Assembly: GCA_045807945.1 (NCBI GenBank)
Contig: JBJMGI010000056.1
Location: forward strand, 4,358-68,357
Direction: 5' to 3'
Length of the DNA: 64,000 bases
Source of the DNA: CAVQGF01 sp045807945
GTDB lineage: Bacteria > Acidobacteriota > Terriglobia > Terriglobales > Acidobacteriaceae
How positions within the stretch are numbered: position 1 is the stretch's first letter; every line of letters starts with the position of its first letter. The notes beneath the pieces are model-generated. The model saw nothing but the letters and a program-made list of their open reading frames with translations. It was not told the DNA's origin and ran no database searches. A program made the translations under genes and the position numbers. This document shows positions 54,080 to 63,741 of the stretch, piece by piece.

Positions 54080-54910
54080 ATGGTGCAGCGATCGATATTG
54101 GTGCTCGCGCTGGCGGTCGGAGTCACGTTCAGCGCTCTCGCGCAGCAACCCTCAGCTCCGCAGCCGGTTCAACCGGTCCCCCGCGCGGAAGTTCTGGTGC
54201 TGGGCACCTATCACATGGGGAATCCGGGCCACGACATCTACAACATGCAGGCAGATGATGTCCGCGCGCCCAAGCGGCAGGCCGAGCTCACGCAGCTGAT
54301 GCAGGTCCTAAAAAAATTCAGCCCAACGAAGATCGCCATCGAGAGCGATTCCTTTTCTGACAAGATCCCCAAGCGCTACGCCGACTATCTTGCTGGGAAA
54401 TACGAACTCACCTCCAATGAGATCGACCAGATCGGGCTGCGCCTCGCCAAGGAGCTCGGCCACAAGGCCGTTTACCCGGTGGACGTAGATGGCGAGTTTC
54501 CCTATCAGCACCTGGTGAATTACGCCAAGGCGACCGGTCGCTCGAAAGAACTCGACGAGGTCATGAATGGTTTCGGCGAAAAGACCAAGAAACAGGGCGA
54601 GTTTCTCGCCTCTCACACCATTCTTGAAACGCTGCTTTGGGCTAACTCCGAGAACAACGTCGCCTACGAGGACGGGCTGTACATGCGTCTGGCGCATTTC
54701 GGAGAAGGCGGCGACTGGGCCGGCGCCGACCTGAACTCCGATTGGTACCGCCGCAACATGCGAATTTTCAGCAATATCACTCACCTTGTAGATTCGCCGA
54801 ATGAGCGCGTGCTGGTGATCTACGGCTCGGGCCACCTCAGCTGGTTGCAGCACAACGTGGCTAGCGACCCTACGCTGCGGCTTCGCAAGCTCGCTGAATT
54901 TGCGAAGTGA
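54080..54910 (+). CDS. Secreted DUF5694/TraB-like protein
   Basis: 276 residues. A signal peptide (1-22, ending ALAQQ) is followed by EVLVLGTYHMGNPGHD (the G-T-x-H motif of TraB/ChaN/EreA-like folds), then KIAIESDSFSDK and a C-terminal VLVIYGSGHLSWLQHNV with a second G-x-G-H. The two His motifs and the Glu suggest a metal-dependent hydrolase or a heme/metal-binding protein, as proposed for this superfamily; activity is unknown. The start is ATG 54080, two bases after the ogt stop, so the genes form an operon. A strong two-way terminator follows. Confidence 0.82.
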   Translation: MVQRSILVLALAVGVTFSALAQQPSAPQPVQPVPRAEVLVLGTYHMGNPGHDIYNMQADDVRAPKRQAELTQLMQVLKKFSPTKIAIESDSFSDKIPKRYADYLAGKYELTSNEIDQIGLRLAKELGHKAVYPVDVDGEFPYQHLVNYAKATGRSKELDEVMNGFGEKTKKQGEFLASHTILETLLWANSENNVAYEDGLYMRLAHFGEGGDWAGADLNSDWYRRNMRIFSNITHLVDSPNERVLVIYGSGHLSWLQHNVASDPTLRLRKLAEFAK

Positions 54911-54996
54911 TCAGGCGGCAGCCAGTTCCAAGCCATGATCGATCTTCAGCGAAGCTGCATACCCACACGCATGTCAGCTTAGCGCTTACACCCGCA

Positions 54997-55032
54997 AATA
55001 AGAAAGCCTCCGGTTCGGGAGGCTTTCTTATT
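54997..55032. terminator. Bidirectional intrinsic terminator
   Basis: Perfect 15-base stem AATAAGAAAGCCTCC / GGAGGCTTTCTTATT with a six-base loop. T-rich on both exits, it separates the convergent DUF5694 and OmpA-type genes. Confidence 0.9.
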
Positions 55033-55079
55033 GAGTATAGGAAGCGCCCTGCCGCGCCCCCAATGGAGAAACAGCTTGT

Positions 55080-56108
55080 TTATTTCGGAGCCGGAGTAGT
55101 TGCTTCCGGCTTCGAATTGGTGTCGTTCTGTGGCATGCCGCTCGCGGGCTTTTCGCTCGTCGAGTTCGACTGCGGCGCCGGCTGGGTTGCAGCAGGTGCA
55201 GCAGCGGGTGAAGATGCTGGGGCCGAAGAGTTCGACGGAGCGAATTCCAAATCGCCCGCGCCGTTCTTCAGCAGCGCGATCTCGACGCGTCCACCACCGG
55301 AAACGCGGCGGGTTTTGCCGTCATCGGTCTTCTCCGGGGCGTTGCCCATGCCGACGGGGAAGATGCGATAGACCGGAATCTCGTGCTGCAGCACCAGATA
55401 ACGGACGACGGAGTCCGCGATCTTGCGCGAATTCTGCACCGCAGCGGCGCCGGAACCAGGAGCAAATCCACGCACCTGGATCACGTAGCCCTTCTGGCTC
55501 TTCAGCGGGGTCGCCAGATCATCCAGCGCGTCCTTCGCCTTCTTGCTCAGAGCGGTTTGGCCGGGGCGGAAGCGGATCTCAGCTTCGCTCGAGGTCTGGA
55601 ACTGGTCAATGTTGGTTACGACCTTTTGCACCGAGTTCAAACGTTCGGTGGCCTGGGTCGCGGTCTGGTGAGCGAGCTGGGCGCGGTTGCCGGCATCGAT
55701 AGCGTGCTGGTCGGCTTCGTTGGCGCGCAGGCCGGCCACGCGGATACCTTCGGTAGCGCGTGCGTCAACGTCTTTGATCGCCTTAGCGTTGGCGGCGGTG
55801 AGCTCGTCGAGCTCGTTCACGCGTCCACGCACCGGATCAAGCTGGCGCTGCACATACTTTTTGCGGGCGAACGGATTCAGATGTCCCCAGAATCCTTCCT
55901 TGCGCGAGTTCTGCAAGGGGTCTTTACCGGTCGCGGTCTCGGGGGTGTTCGAGGTGGATGAAGTTCCCTGGGCGTTGGTCTGCTGATTATCTTGCGAGGT
56001 GCTCTGGGTCGCTTGCGGCTGCGACGACGGAGCCGACTGATTCTGGGCGAGGGCCGGCATTGCCAGCGTGCCCATGAGTGCCAGACTCAAAATAGTATTG
56101 CGGGTCAT
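55080..56108 (-). CDS. OmpA-family envelope protein with coiled coil
   Basis: 342 residues. A signal peptide (1-20, ending PALAQ) and a Gln/Ser/Thr-rich linker lead to PFARKKYVQRQLDPVRGRVNELDEL. An Ala-rich helical stretch (about 95-165, probably a coiled coil) precedes a C-terminal OmpA-like peptidoglycan-binding domain (about 180-285, RFRPGQTALSKKAKDAL and NSRKIADSVVRYLV). The tail is Ala/Pro/Ser-rich. It should link the outer membrane to the cell wall without its own barrel. The start is ATG 56108 with GGAGG about ten bases upstream; the frame runs further upstream but would lack a signal peptide start. Confidence 0.87.
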   Translation of the reverse strand: MTRNTILSLALMGTLAMPALAQNQSAPSSQPQATQSTSQDNQQTNAQGTSSTSNTPETATGKDPLQNSRKEGFWGHLNPFARKKYVQRQLDPVRGRVNELDELTAANAKAIKDVDARATEGIRVAGLRANEADQHAIDAGNRAQLAHQTATQATERLNSVQKVVTNIDQFQTSSEAEIRFRPGQTALSKKAKDALDDLATPLKSQKGYVIQVRGFAPGSGAAAVQNSRKIADSVVRYLVLQHEIPVYRIFPVGMGNAPEKTDDGKTRRVSGGGRVEIALLKNGAGDLEFAPSNSSAPASSPAAAPAATQPAPQSNSTSEKPASGMPQNDTNSKPEATTPAPK

Positions 56109-56114
56109 GGTGTT

Positions 56115-56167
56115 CGTTCCTCCGAACGGGTCTTCCTGCTGAAATCGTGGGGGAGATACACTCCCCC
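56115..56167 (-). promoter_or_regulatory. Structured 5' leader of the OmpA-type gene
   Basis: In the mRNA (minus strand) a hairpin GGGGGAG / CTCCCCC with a five-base loop (56149-56167) is followed by CGTTC-GGAG-GAACG (56115-56128). In the second hairpin the Shine-Dalgarno GGAG is the four-base loop. The first hairpin may protect the mRNA and the second may present or hide the ribosome site. Confidence 0.45.
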
Positions 56168-56312
56168 TGCTGTCATCTTCTATTACAGTTCGGATGCCAA
56201 ACCGAGACTTTGGTAATGGCACCAACTTCTGAGTGTTTTCAACAACATAGCAGGACGCGGAGCTGCAAGCTAGGGAATTCACCGTATGGGCAAGGTAAAA
56301 ATTCTAAGCTCC

Positions 56313-56321
56313 TGCTATAAA
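56313..56321 (+). promoter_or_regulatory. Candidate extended -10 promoter for the M20 peptidase gene
   Basis: TGC-TATAAA on the plus strand, giving a leader of about 66 bases. No clear -35. The 285-base spacer 56109-56393 contains no other gene. Confidence 0.4.
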
Positions 56322-56393
56322 AAGAACTCGACAGCACGTTTTGTGTAGCTGCGGGCGTCCCGCCCGTGATCAGAACTCTCAGGAGCATCCATC

Positions 56394-57842
56394 TTGCGTA
56401 GAGCCCTCGCGATATTCGCTTTCGTCCTGTGCAGCATTGTCCTTCCGGCCATGTCCTCGGCCCAAAACGCAGACCAGACCGCGGCGAAGCTTCCCTCGGC
56501 CGCGCTCTCGAAGGAGAAGCAGGCTGCGTACTCCGACCTCGCGGTCAAGCTCGCGACCGAGTACTTCCAGATCGACACCACGAACCCTCCCGGCAACGAA
56601 GCTCGCACGGCGGCGTTTCTGAAAAAAGTGTTCGACGCCGAAGGCATCGAGAACCAGGTGCTCACCGTGAAGCCCGGGCGCGACAACATAATCGCCCGCC
56701 TGCACGGCTCCGGCACAGCACGGCCCATCATTCTGCTTAGCCACGAAGACGTCGTCACCAGCACGCCCGAGCTGTGGAAGCTCCCGCCTTTCAGCGCTGC
56801 CGTTGACAACGGTCTGATGTACGCCCGCGGCTCTGAGGACATGAAGAATGAGGCTATTGCGCACCTTGTGACCATGATCATGCTCAAGCGCGAGAACGTG
56901 CCGCTCGATCGCGACGTCATCTTCCTGGCTACTGCCGATGAGGAAGTGAACGACACCGGCTCCCTCTGGATGATTGCCAACAAGAAAGACCTCTTCGGCG
57001 ACGCAGAATTCCTGGTCACCGAAGGCGGCCGTGATCGTGTGGATGAAAAAGGAAACGTCCAGTACGTCGGCATCAACACCGCCGGTAAGATCCCGTTCTG
57101 GTTGGTGTTGACCGCCCGCGGCAACGCCGGCCACGGCTCGCGTCCGCAGCCCGATTCCGCGCCCAACCGGCTGGTGCGCGCGCTCGACCGCATAGTCAAT
57201 TACAAGACCGAGATGGTGGTTCTGCCTGTGGTCGACCGCTTCTTCAAAGCCATGGCACGTTACGAGACTGGCGCGCGAAAGCAGCAGTTCATGAACGTCG
57301 CGGCGTCACTGAAAGACCCGAAGTTCCGGCAGTCCATTGAGGACGACCAGAACCTGAACTACATGTTCCGCAACACAATCACGCTGACCCAGATGGAAGG
57401 CTCGCACCAGACCAACGTCGTCCCGGCGATAGCTACCGCGCATCTCGACGTGCGCCTCATGCCCGGCCAGGATCCGCAGAAGTTCCTGGCAGAGATCACC
57501 AAAGTGGTGAACGATCGGAAAGTCGAGATCAAGCCGGAATCGGCAGACTACAAAGCCGGCAAAGCTTCGCCGGTGGACACCGCGCTGATGACGGCAATCC
57601 GCAACACCGCCGCGCATTACTTCCCGGGAACTCCGGTAACGCCGTGGATGGACAGCGGCTACACCGAGAACGAGATGTACCGCCAGCTCGGGATCGTCTG
57701 CTATGGATTCAATCCGTACACCACCACCGACGACGAAAGCCACTCCGAGCACAACAACAACGAGCGCATTCGCGTGGAGGAATTGCGCCGCGGCCCACTG
57801 GTGATGTTCGATGTGGTCGCGCAAGTGGCGGGGAAGAAGTAG
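56394..57842 (+). CDS. Secreted M20-family metallopeptidase
   Basis: 482 residues with a signal peptide (1-22, ending SSAQN). Dizinc site residues are visible: LLSHEDVV (His), ARGSEDMKN (bridging Asp), TADEEVNDTG (general base Glu and metal Glu), VTEGG, and SHSEHNNNERI (C-terminal His). The dimerisation domain lies about residues 225-360. It resembles M20 carboxypeptidase/aminoacylase-type hydrolases; substrate unknown. The start is TTG 56394, with AGGAG eight bases upstream and the signal peptide following at once. Confidence 0.9.
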   Translation: MRRALAIFAFVLCSIVLPAMSSAQNADQTAAKLPSAALSKEKQAAYSDLAVKLATEYFQIDTTNPPGNEARTAAFLKKVFDAEGIENQVLTVKPGRDNIIARLHGSGTARPIILLSHEDVVTSTPELWKLPPFSAAVDNGLMYARGSEDMKNEAIAHLVTMIMLKRENVPLDRDVIFLATADEEVNDTGSLWMIANKKDLFGDAEFLVTEGGRDRVDEKGNVQYVGINTAGKIPFWLVLTARGNAGHGSRPQPDSAPNRLVRALDRIVNYKTEMVVLPVVDRFFKAMARYETGARKQQFMNVAASLKDPKFRQSIEDDQNLNYMFRNTITLTQMEGSHQTNVVPAIATAHLDVRLMPGQDPQKFLAEITKVVNDRKVEIKPESADYKAGKASPVDTALMTAIRNTAAHYFPGTPVTPWMDSGYTENEMYRQLGIVCYGFNPYTTTDDESHSEHNNNERIRVEELRRGPLVMFDVVAQVAGKK

Positions 57843-57867
57843 CTCTTGTACCTCTTGCCCTCTGTGG

Positions 57868-58317
57868 TTAGAAAGCTTTTTCCGAGTCGAGCAGGATCGT
57901 CACCGGACCGTCATTCACCAGCTCGACCTGCATCATCGCCTGAAAGACGCCCGTCTCGCAGCCAAGCCCCAGCGCGCGAATGCGCTCGACGAAATGCTCG
58001 TAGAGCTTGCGCGCCTGCTCCGGCCGCGCCGCATCGTCGAACGACGGGCGCTTGCCCTTTCGCACATCCCCATAGAGCGTGAATTGCGAGACGGCGAGCA
58101 CCGCGCCCCCGACATCCGCTACCGACAGATTCATCTTTCCAGCGTCATCTTCAAAGATGCGCAGCCCGGCGATCTTCTCCCCAAGATAATCAGCAGAAGC
58201 TTCGGTATCCGCATGCGTGACTCCGAGCAGCACCAGCAATCCGCGCTCGATCCTGCCAACGATTTGCCCGTCCACCGTCACCGACGCTCTCGAAACTCGC
58301 TGTACCACGGCACGCAC
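57868..58317 (-). CDS. dtd: D-aminoacyl-tRNA deacylase
   Basis: 149 residues, exact family length. Removes D-amino acids, and glycine mischarged on tRNA-Ala, from tRNA. Both active-site motifs are present: S77-Q-F-T (SQFTLYG) and N135-D-G-P-V-T140 (the NxGPxT motif). The N-terminus MRAVVQRVSRASVTVDG is standard. Convergent with the M20 gene (25-base gap), divergent from the small membrane gene at 58367. Confidence 0.96.
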   Translation of the reverse strand: MRAVVQRVSRASVTVDGQIVGRIERGLLVLLGVTHADTEASADYLGEKIAGLRIFEDDAGKMNLSVADVGGAVLAVSQFTLYGDVRKGKRPSFDDAARPEQARKLYEHFVERIRALGLGCETGVFQAMMQVELVNDGPVTILLDSEKAF

Positions 58318-58366
58318 GAAAAGCAGTGTACATTTATCAGCGCGCGACGATTGAGATCAGCGAGGC

Positions 58367-58813
58367 ATGGTGAGCAAAGTTTCTTTTAGGGCGATTTTTG
58401 TTGGCGGGATCACTGACATCGTAGCTACTGACCTACTTAACATCCCGCTCGTAATGTATGAGATCTCCAAAAACAACGCTTCCAATTTATCCAGAGAGCA
58501 AGCGCACGCGAAGTGGGTAGCAGCATTCCACGGGGATGTCGTGGTTTATCTAGCTGGAATGTCTATTGGCCTGGCGTGCTCCATTTTCGGCGGGTACGTC
58601 GCCGCTTATATCGCCGAGCATGACGAACTGCTGAACGGAACACTCTCCTCATTCCTTTGCGTCATTATGGGCATTTATTCGATCGCGGTAGGGCACTACG
58701 CAAATTCCCGCTGGATGGAAGCAGCGATACTTTTCGCCGCCGCTCCTATCTGTGGTCTGGCGGGTGGCTACTTGAGATTTAGGCAGCGTCGACCTGCAGC
58801 GCAGCAGTTCTAA
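58367..58813 (+). CDS. Small four-helix membrane protein of unknown function
   Basis: 148 residues with four hydrophobic segments (about 8-30, 54-78, 88-108 and 114-136). No family is recognised. The base composition is more AT-rich than the neighbouring dtd and acpP genes, and the codon choice differs (TTA, CTA, AAT are used), so it may be a recent arrival or simply poorly expressed. Divergent from dtd, 77 bases before acpP. Confidence 0.65.
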   Translation: MVSKVSFRAIFVGGITDIVATDLLNIPLVMYEISKNNASNLSREQAHAKWVAAFHGDVVVYLAGMSIGLACSIFGGYVAAYIAEHDELLNGTLSSFLCVIMGIYSIAVGHYANSRWMEAAILFAAAPICGLAGGYLRFRQRRPAAQQF

Positions 58814-58890
58814 CTCCGCACCTTTACACCCCTCGGCGCCCCCATTTACACTTAAACGTTTACAGACAGCTCTAAGGAGACGCTAGTTCG

Positions 58891-59142
58891 ATGGCCGACA
58901 AGAATGTTGAAGATAAAGTAAAGCAGATCATCGTGGAGCAATTAGGTGTGGACGAGGGCGAAGTCACGCAGAACGCCTCGTTCGTTGACGACCTGGGCGC
59001 CGACTCCCTCGACACGGTGGAGCTGGTGATGGCTTTTGAAGAGGCTTTCGACATCGAGATCCCCGACGAAGACGCCGAGAAGATCCGCACCGTAAAAGAC
59101 GCGATCGAGTACATCGGCAAGAACTCGAAAGGCGGCAAGTAG
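58891..59142 (+). CDS. acpP: Acyl carrier protein
   Basis: 83 residues, acidic. Carries acyl chains on a phosphopantetheine arm attached to S39 in the DLGADSLDTVEL motif. AAGGAG lies 11 bases before the ATG. The adjacent fabF starts one base after its stop, the classical acpP-fabF pair. The C-terminal Lys/Gly-rich tail is slightly longer than in E. coli. Confidence 0.97.
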   Translation: MADKNVEDKVKQIIVEQLGVDEGEVTQNASFVDDLGADSLDTVELVMAFEEAFDIEIPDEDAEKIRTVKDAIEYIGKNSKGGK

Positions 59143-59143
59143 T

Positions 59144-60391
<1,248 letters not shown>

Positions 60392-60435
60392 TTTTCTTTT
60401 TCTTCAGCTTCCTTTCTGCGCGACAATAGCTGCTT

Positions 60436-61728
60436 ATGCAACGCACCATCTTCCATGTAGACATGGACGCCTTCTTTGTCTCCGTGGAGGAGCTGCGCGA
60501 TCCCTCGCTGAAAGGTAAGCCCGTGGTCGTTGGCGGAAAAGCCAATGAGCGCGGCGTGGTTTCGGCTGCCTCTTACGCTGCCAGAAAATTCGGCGTCCAC
60601 TCGGCCATGCCGCTGCGCACCGCCTACAAACTTTGTCCGCAGGCCATCTTCCTCGATGGACACCCAGAGCGCTACCGTGAAGCCTCGCTGAAAGTGCGCG
60701 CGGTGCTGGAAAGTTTTTCTCCGCAGGTCGAGATGGCCTCTATCGACGAAGCCTATCTCGACATGACCGGCACCGAGCGCCTGCACGGGCCACCGCTGCG
60801 CTCCGCGCACCTGCTGCACGAAAAAGTGAAGCGCGAGACCGAGCTCAACTGCTCCATCGGTATCGGCACCTCGCGCCTGGTCGCAAAGATCAGCTCCGAC
60901 CAGGGGAAGCCCAACGGCATCTGCTACGTGCTCGCCGGATGCGAACAGGCGTTTCTCGCTCCACTCGAAGTCCGCAAGATTCCGGGGGTTGGTAAAGTCT
61001 CGGAGAAGAACCTGCACGACCTCGGAATCAAGACCGTAGGCGATCTGGCCAAACTCGACGACGACTTCCTGGAAGAAAAATTCGGTAAGTGGGGTCTGGC
61101 AATGGCCGGCAAGTCGCGCGGCGAAGATGCCGGCGGCTACTTCGAAGCGGGCGTCTCTTATTCCGAAGATGAAGGCGATCCGAAATCCATCAGCCACGAG
61201 CACACGTTTTCGGAAGACACGCGCGATGCCGAGCTGCTCGAATCCACCTTGGCTCGCCTCTCCGAGATGGTGGCGCGCCGCCTGCGCGATGGCGGATTGC
61301 GCGCGCGCAACGTCTCGCTGAAGCTGCGGACATCCGATTTCGCGACCATCACCCGCGCGCAAACGCTCGAAGAGCCCACGCAACTCGATCCGAAGATCTT
61401 TTCCATCATCCAGCATCTCTTTCGCGAGAACTGGGAGCCGGCCCGCGGAAAGTTTCCGACCATTCGGCTGCTGGGAGTAAAGGCTGCCGACCTGCAACCC
61501 GCCAGCGATCGCGAAGCCGAAGACGAAGCGCAGCTCTCTTTGCTGCCAGCGGAGTCTTCGACTCCAAAACCTTCCAGCGGCTGGGAAAATGCCCTCAGTG
61601 CCGCCGACAAGCTGCGCGAAAAATATGGAGACTCTGCCGTCTCCCTGGCCCGGGGCATGAAGGGCAGCTTCCGCGAACGCACCCACGAGGCCCTGATCGT
61701 CGATCCTAAGAAGAAACCGCAAGAATAG
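60436..61728 (+). CDS. dinB: DNA polymerase IV
   Basis: 430 residues. Y-family translesion polymerase. Catalytic acids are D9 (FHVDMDAFFVSVEE) and D104-E105 (SIDEAYLDM). The helix-hairpin-helix IPGVGKVSEKNLHDLGI and the little-finger domain follow. Near residue 355, AQLSLLP is a plausible beta-clamp-binding motif. Some 55 residues beyond it (with a helical DKLREKYGDSAVSLA) lengthen the tail relative to E. coli. 44 bases downstream of fabF, so possibly co-transcribed. Confidence 0.95.
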   Translation: MQRTIFHVDMDAFFVSVEELRDPSLKGKPVVVGGKANERGVVSAASYAARKFGVHSAMPLRTAYKLCPQAIFLDGHPERYREASLKVRAVLESFSPQVEMASIDEAYLDMTGTERLHGPPLRSAHLLHEKVKRETELNCSIGIGTSRLVAKISSDQGKPNGICYVLAGCEQAFLAPLEVRKIPGVGKVSEKNLHDLGIKTVGDLAKLDDDFLEEKFGKWGLAMAGKSRGEDAGGYFEAGVSYSEDEGDPKSISHEHTFSEDTRDAELLESTLARLSEMVARRLRDGGLRARNVSLKLRTSDFATITRAQTLEEPTQLDPKIFSIIQHLFRENWEPARGKFPTIRLLGVKAADLQPASDREAEDEAQLSLLPAESSTPKPSSGWENALSAADKLREKYGDSAVSLARGMKGSFRERTHEALIVDPKKKPQE

Positions 61729-61818
61729 GATTGCCGGGCGCGCCGCTTGGGAATAGCATTTTCGCGACATCCCATGAATCTGGTACGTGGTAACCGCCCG
61801 GTGCGCAGTGCGAAGATT

Positions 61819-62433
61819 ATGAAATTGCTGTTGGTTGGAGCTCTTGCCTTTGTACTCTACCCACACGTTGTGGTCGCGCAGAATGACGCAATCAGCGTTG
61901 ATTTTCCGAACCTTCAGTTGCCAGGCAAAACATACAAATCAATCGAGCAAGTCGATTTTCAAAACCATTATTACGAACAGCTCCAGGACAATGATGAAAA
62001 AGCATTTTGGATCAGAATGCATAGGGGGCACGACGAATGGCGCGATCCGACGGGCGGCGGTCATTTATCTGATCTCAGATCGGTGCAATACCTCAATGGC
62101 AAAGTACCAGAAAAAAGATTTGCTATGCTGCGGGTTGACACTCTCGATGCAGGTGGGAGCTCGAGCCCAACCGGCAATATTATAGTCATTGATCTCAATC
62201 CGCAGGGGCATCCGGTCGTACGTCAGTGGATCGCCTACAACGTGCGCTCAGATCCCGAAGAAGTTTGGGATCGTTATGACCCCAAGGAAAAAATTCTCAC
62301 TGTTTCTGGTCTGAACGGATGGGAGCACTGGGGTCTTACAGATGTCATCGTGATGAGGTTCCGCTGGAATGGCGAGAAGTTCGTCGAGATCAGCCGCAAG
62401 AAACACCCGATGATGCACCCCCAAAATAAATAG
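61819..62433 (+). CDS. Secreted protein of unknown function
   Basis: 204 residues. Signal peptide (1-21, ending VVVAQ). The mature part has many aromatic residues and strands (YKSIEQVDFQNHYYEQL, FWIRMHRGHDEW, VIVMRFRWNGEKFVEI), suggesting a compact beta fold with no cysteines after the signal. I do not recognise it. Base composition and codon use look more AT-rich than neighbouring genes. ATG 61819 is chosen because the signal peptide starts there; a longer frame opens at 61747. Confidence 0.68.
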   Translation: MKLLLVGALAFVLYPHVVVAQNDAISVDFPNLQLPGKTYKSIEQVDFQNHYYEQLQDNDEKAFWIRMHRGHDEWRDPTGGGHLSDLRSVQYLNGKVPEKRFAMLRVDTLDAGGSSSPTGNIIVIDLNPQGHPVVRQWIAYNVRSDPEEVWDRYDPKEKILTVSGLNGWEHWGLTDVIVMRFRWNGEKFVEISRKKHPMMHPQNK

Positions 62434-62435
62434 AG

Positions 62436-62912
62436 CTACTTCAGCTCCTTCACGAACTCATGCAGCGGCATGCCATAGAAATCTTCGATGTTCCCCGTTC
62501 GCCTGTATCCGTGCTTCTCATAAAAGTGAATCGCGCGCTCGAGTGGGTCCGTAGTATCCAGTGCGACGCGCGAACAACCGTGGCTGCGGATATCTGCTTC
62601 CGCCGCATGCAACAGCTGCTGAGCAACGCCCTTGCCCTGCCATTCGGGTAGCACAGCCATCCCGCGCAGGTAGCCTTCCTCCTTCGATTTCAAATACCAC
62701 GCTACGGTGCCGATCACCTTTCGCTGGCGATCTTCAGCCACGAACAGCGACATCGTATGGAACCGCTCACGCACATCTTCGAGCGTGGGCACGGTGTCGC
62801 GGAAGGCCTCGCGCGTATAGCTGTCGAGAAAATTTCCGAAAGCGGTCCGCAGACACGACTGAATCTCTTCTGCGTCGCTGATCAGCGCGGGACGGATGGT
62901 GAACTCGCTCAC
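62436..62912 (-). CDS. GNAT-family N-acetyltransferase
   Basis: 158 residues with the four GNAT motifs: FTIRPALISDAEEI at the start, the central VIGTVAWYL strand, LPEWQGKGVAQQLL (acetyl-CoA loop, Q-x-G-x-G form), and FYEKHGYRRTG. Substrate unknown. It lies two bases past the stop of the convergent secreted-protein gene and is divergent from the DinB-like gene. Confidence 0.88.
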   Translation of the reverse strand: MSEFTIRPALISDAEEIQSCLRTAFGNFLDSYTREAFRDTVPTLEDVRERFHTMSLFVAEDRQRKVIGTVAWYLKSKEEGYLRGMAVLPEWQGKGVAQQLLHAAEADIRSHGCSRVALDTTDPLERAIHFYEKHGYRRTGNIEDFYGMPLHEFVKELK

Positions 62913-62974
62913 TCGCAGAATGTATCAGAGCAGGATTAGAATCGCCGCCGCACGCCGCGTCATCGAACACGACC

Positions 62975-63511
62975 ATGAGCCAACCGCAAGTTTCCATTGC
63001 AGCTTCCATTCCAATCATCGGCGCCAGCCACCTGCAATTTCATCGCTGGGCGACCCAGCGCGTTATAGAAGCCACCCGCTCACTTTCGACCGAGCAGCTA
63101 CACAAAGATCACGGGACTTCGTTCAAGAGTATTTTCGGAACGCTGGTGCACATCTATCAGGCCGACTCCGCCTGGTTCGGCCGCATTCACGGCAACCCTG
63201 ATTCGCAGACCACGACCTATCCGCCGAAACCCGACCTTGCCGGACTGACTGCAGATTGGTCTGCGTTATTGGATCGCGCCGTCGAGTGGAGCTCGAACCT
63301 GAACGAGGCGGAGTGGACCAAGGTGATCAGCTACAAGGATTCGAAAGGGAACAGCCACCAGACTCCGCTGCTGCCCATCGTTATGCATCTCGTGAATCAC
63401 GGCAGCTACCACCGCGGACAGGTCGCGTCGCTGCTGCGGCAAAGTGGAATCACGCCTCCCAGCACCGACCTCATCGCTTTCTACCGGCAGGCCTTCGCGC
63501 AAAAGGCGTAA
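62975..63511 (+). CDS. DinB-like four-helix metal-binding protein
   Basis: 178 residues of the DinB/YfiT-like superfamily, unrelated to DNA polymerase IV. The three-His metal site is indicated by LVHIYQADSAWFGR and HLVNHGSYHRGQVASLL. Members include bacillithiol and mycothiol S-transferases; the thiol used here, if any, is unknown. Divergent from the GNAT gene and 33 bases upstream of a small membrane gene on the same strand. Confidence 0.88.
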   Translation: MSQPQVSIAASIPIIGASHLQFHRWATQRVIEATRSLSTEQLHKDHGTSFKSIFGTLVHIYQADSAWFGRIHGNPDSQTTTYPPKPDLAGLTADWSALLDRAVEWSSNLNEAEWTKVISYKDSKGNSHQTPLLPIVMHLVNHGSYHRGQVASLLRQSGITPPSTDLIAFYRQAFAQKA

Positions 63512-63544
63512 GCTGCTCATCAACACAGTGGGTCAAGTACAGGC

Positions 63545-63736
63545 ATGAAGTTGTCAAAAATATTCTGGGCTGGCGTAGTCGTGCTCGCAGCGACAGCGGG
63601 GCCGCTGTTGCTTTATGTGATCTTCGGCCCCAAGGACGGCAACCCGATCGGGCTCGGGTTGCTGTTTTTCTTCGGCGCGCCCATCGGCCTTTTGCTTCTG
63701 CTTATAGGAGTCATAACCAGCCTCCGCAAGAAGTAA
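63545..63736 (+). CDS. Small two-helix membrane protein
   Basis: 63 residues with two hydrophobic segments (about 6-27 and 37-58) separated by FGPKDGNPIGLG and ending in RKK. Likely co-transcribed with the DinB-like gene. No family recognised; the sequence is too short for a functional guess. Its stop is five bases from the convergent sodC end. Confidence 0.6.
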   Translation: MKLSKIFWAGVVVLAATAGPLLLYVIFGPKDGNPIGLGLLFFFGAPIGLLLLLIGVITSLRKK

Positions 63737-63741
63737 GAGGG

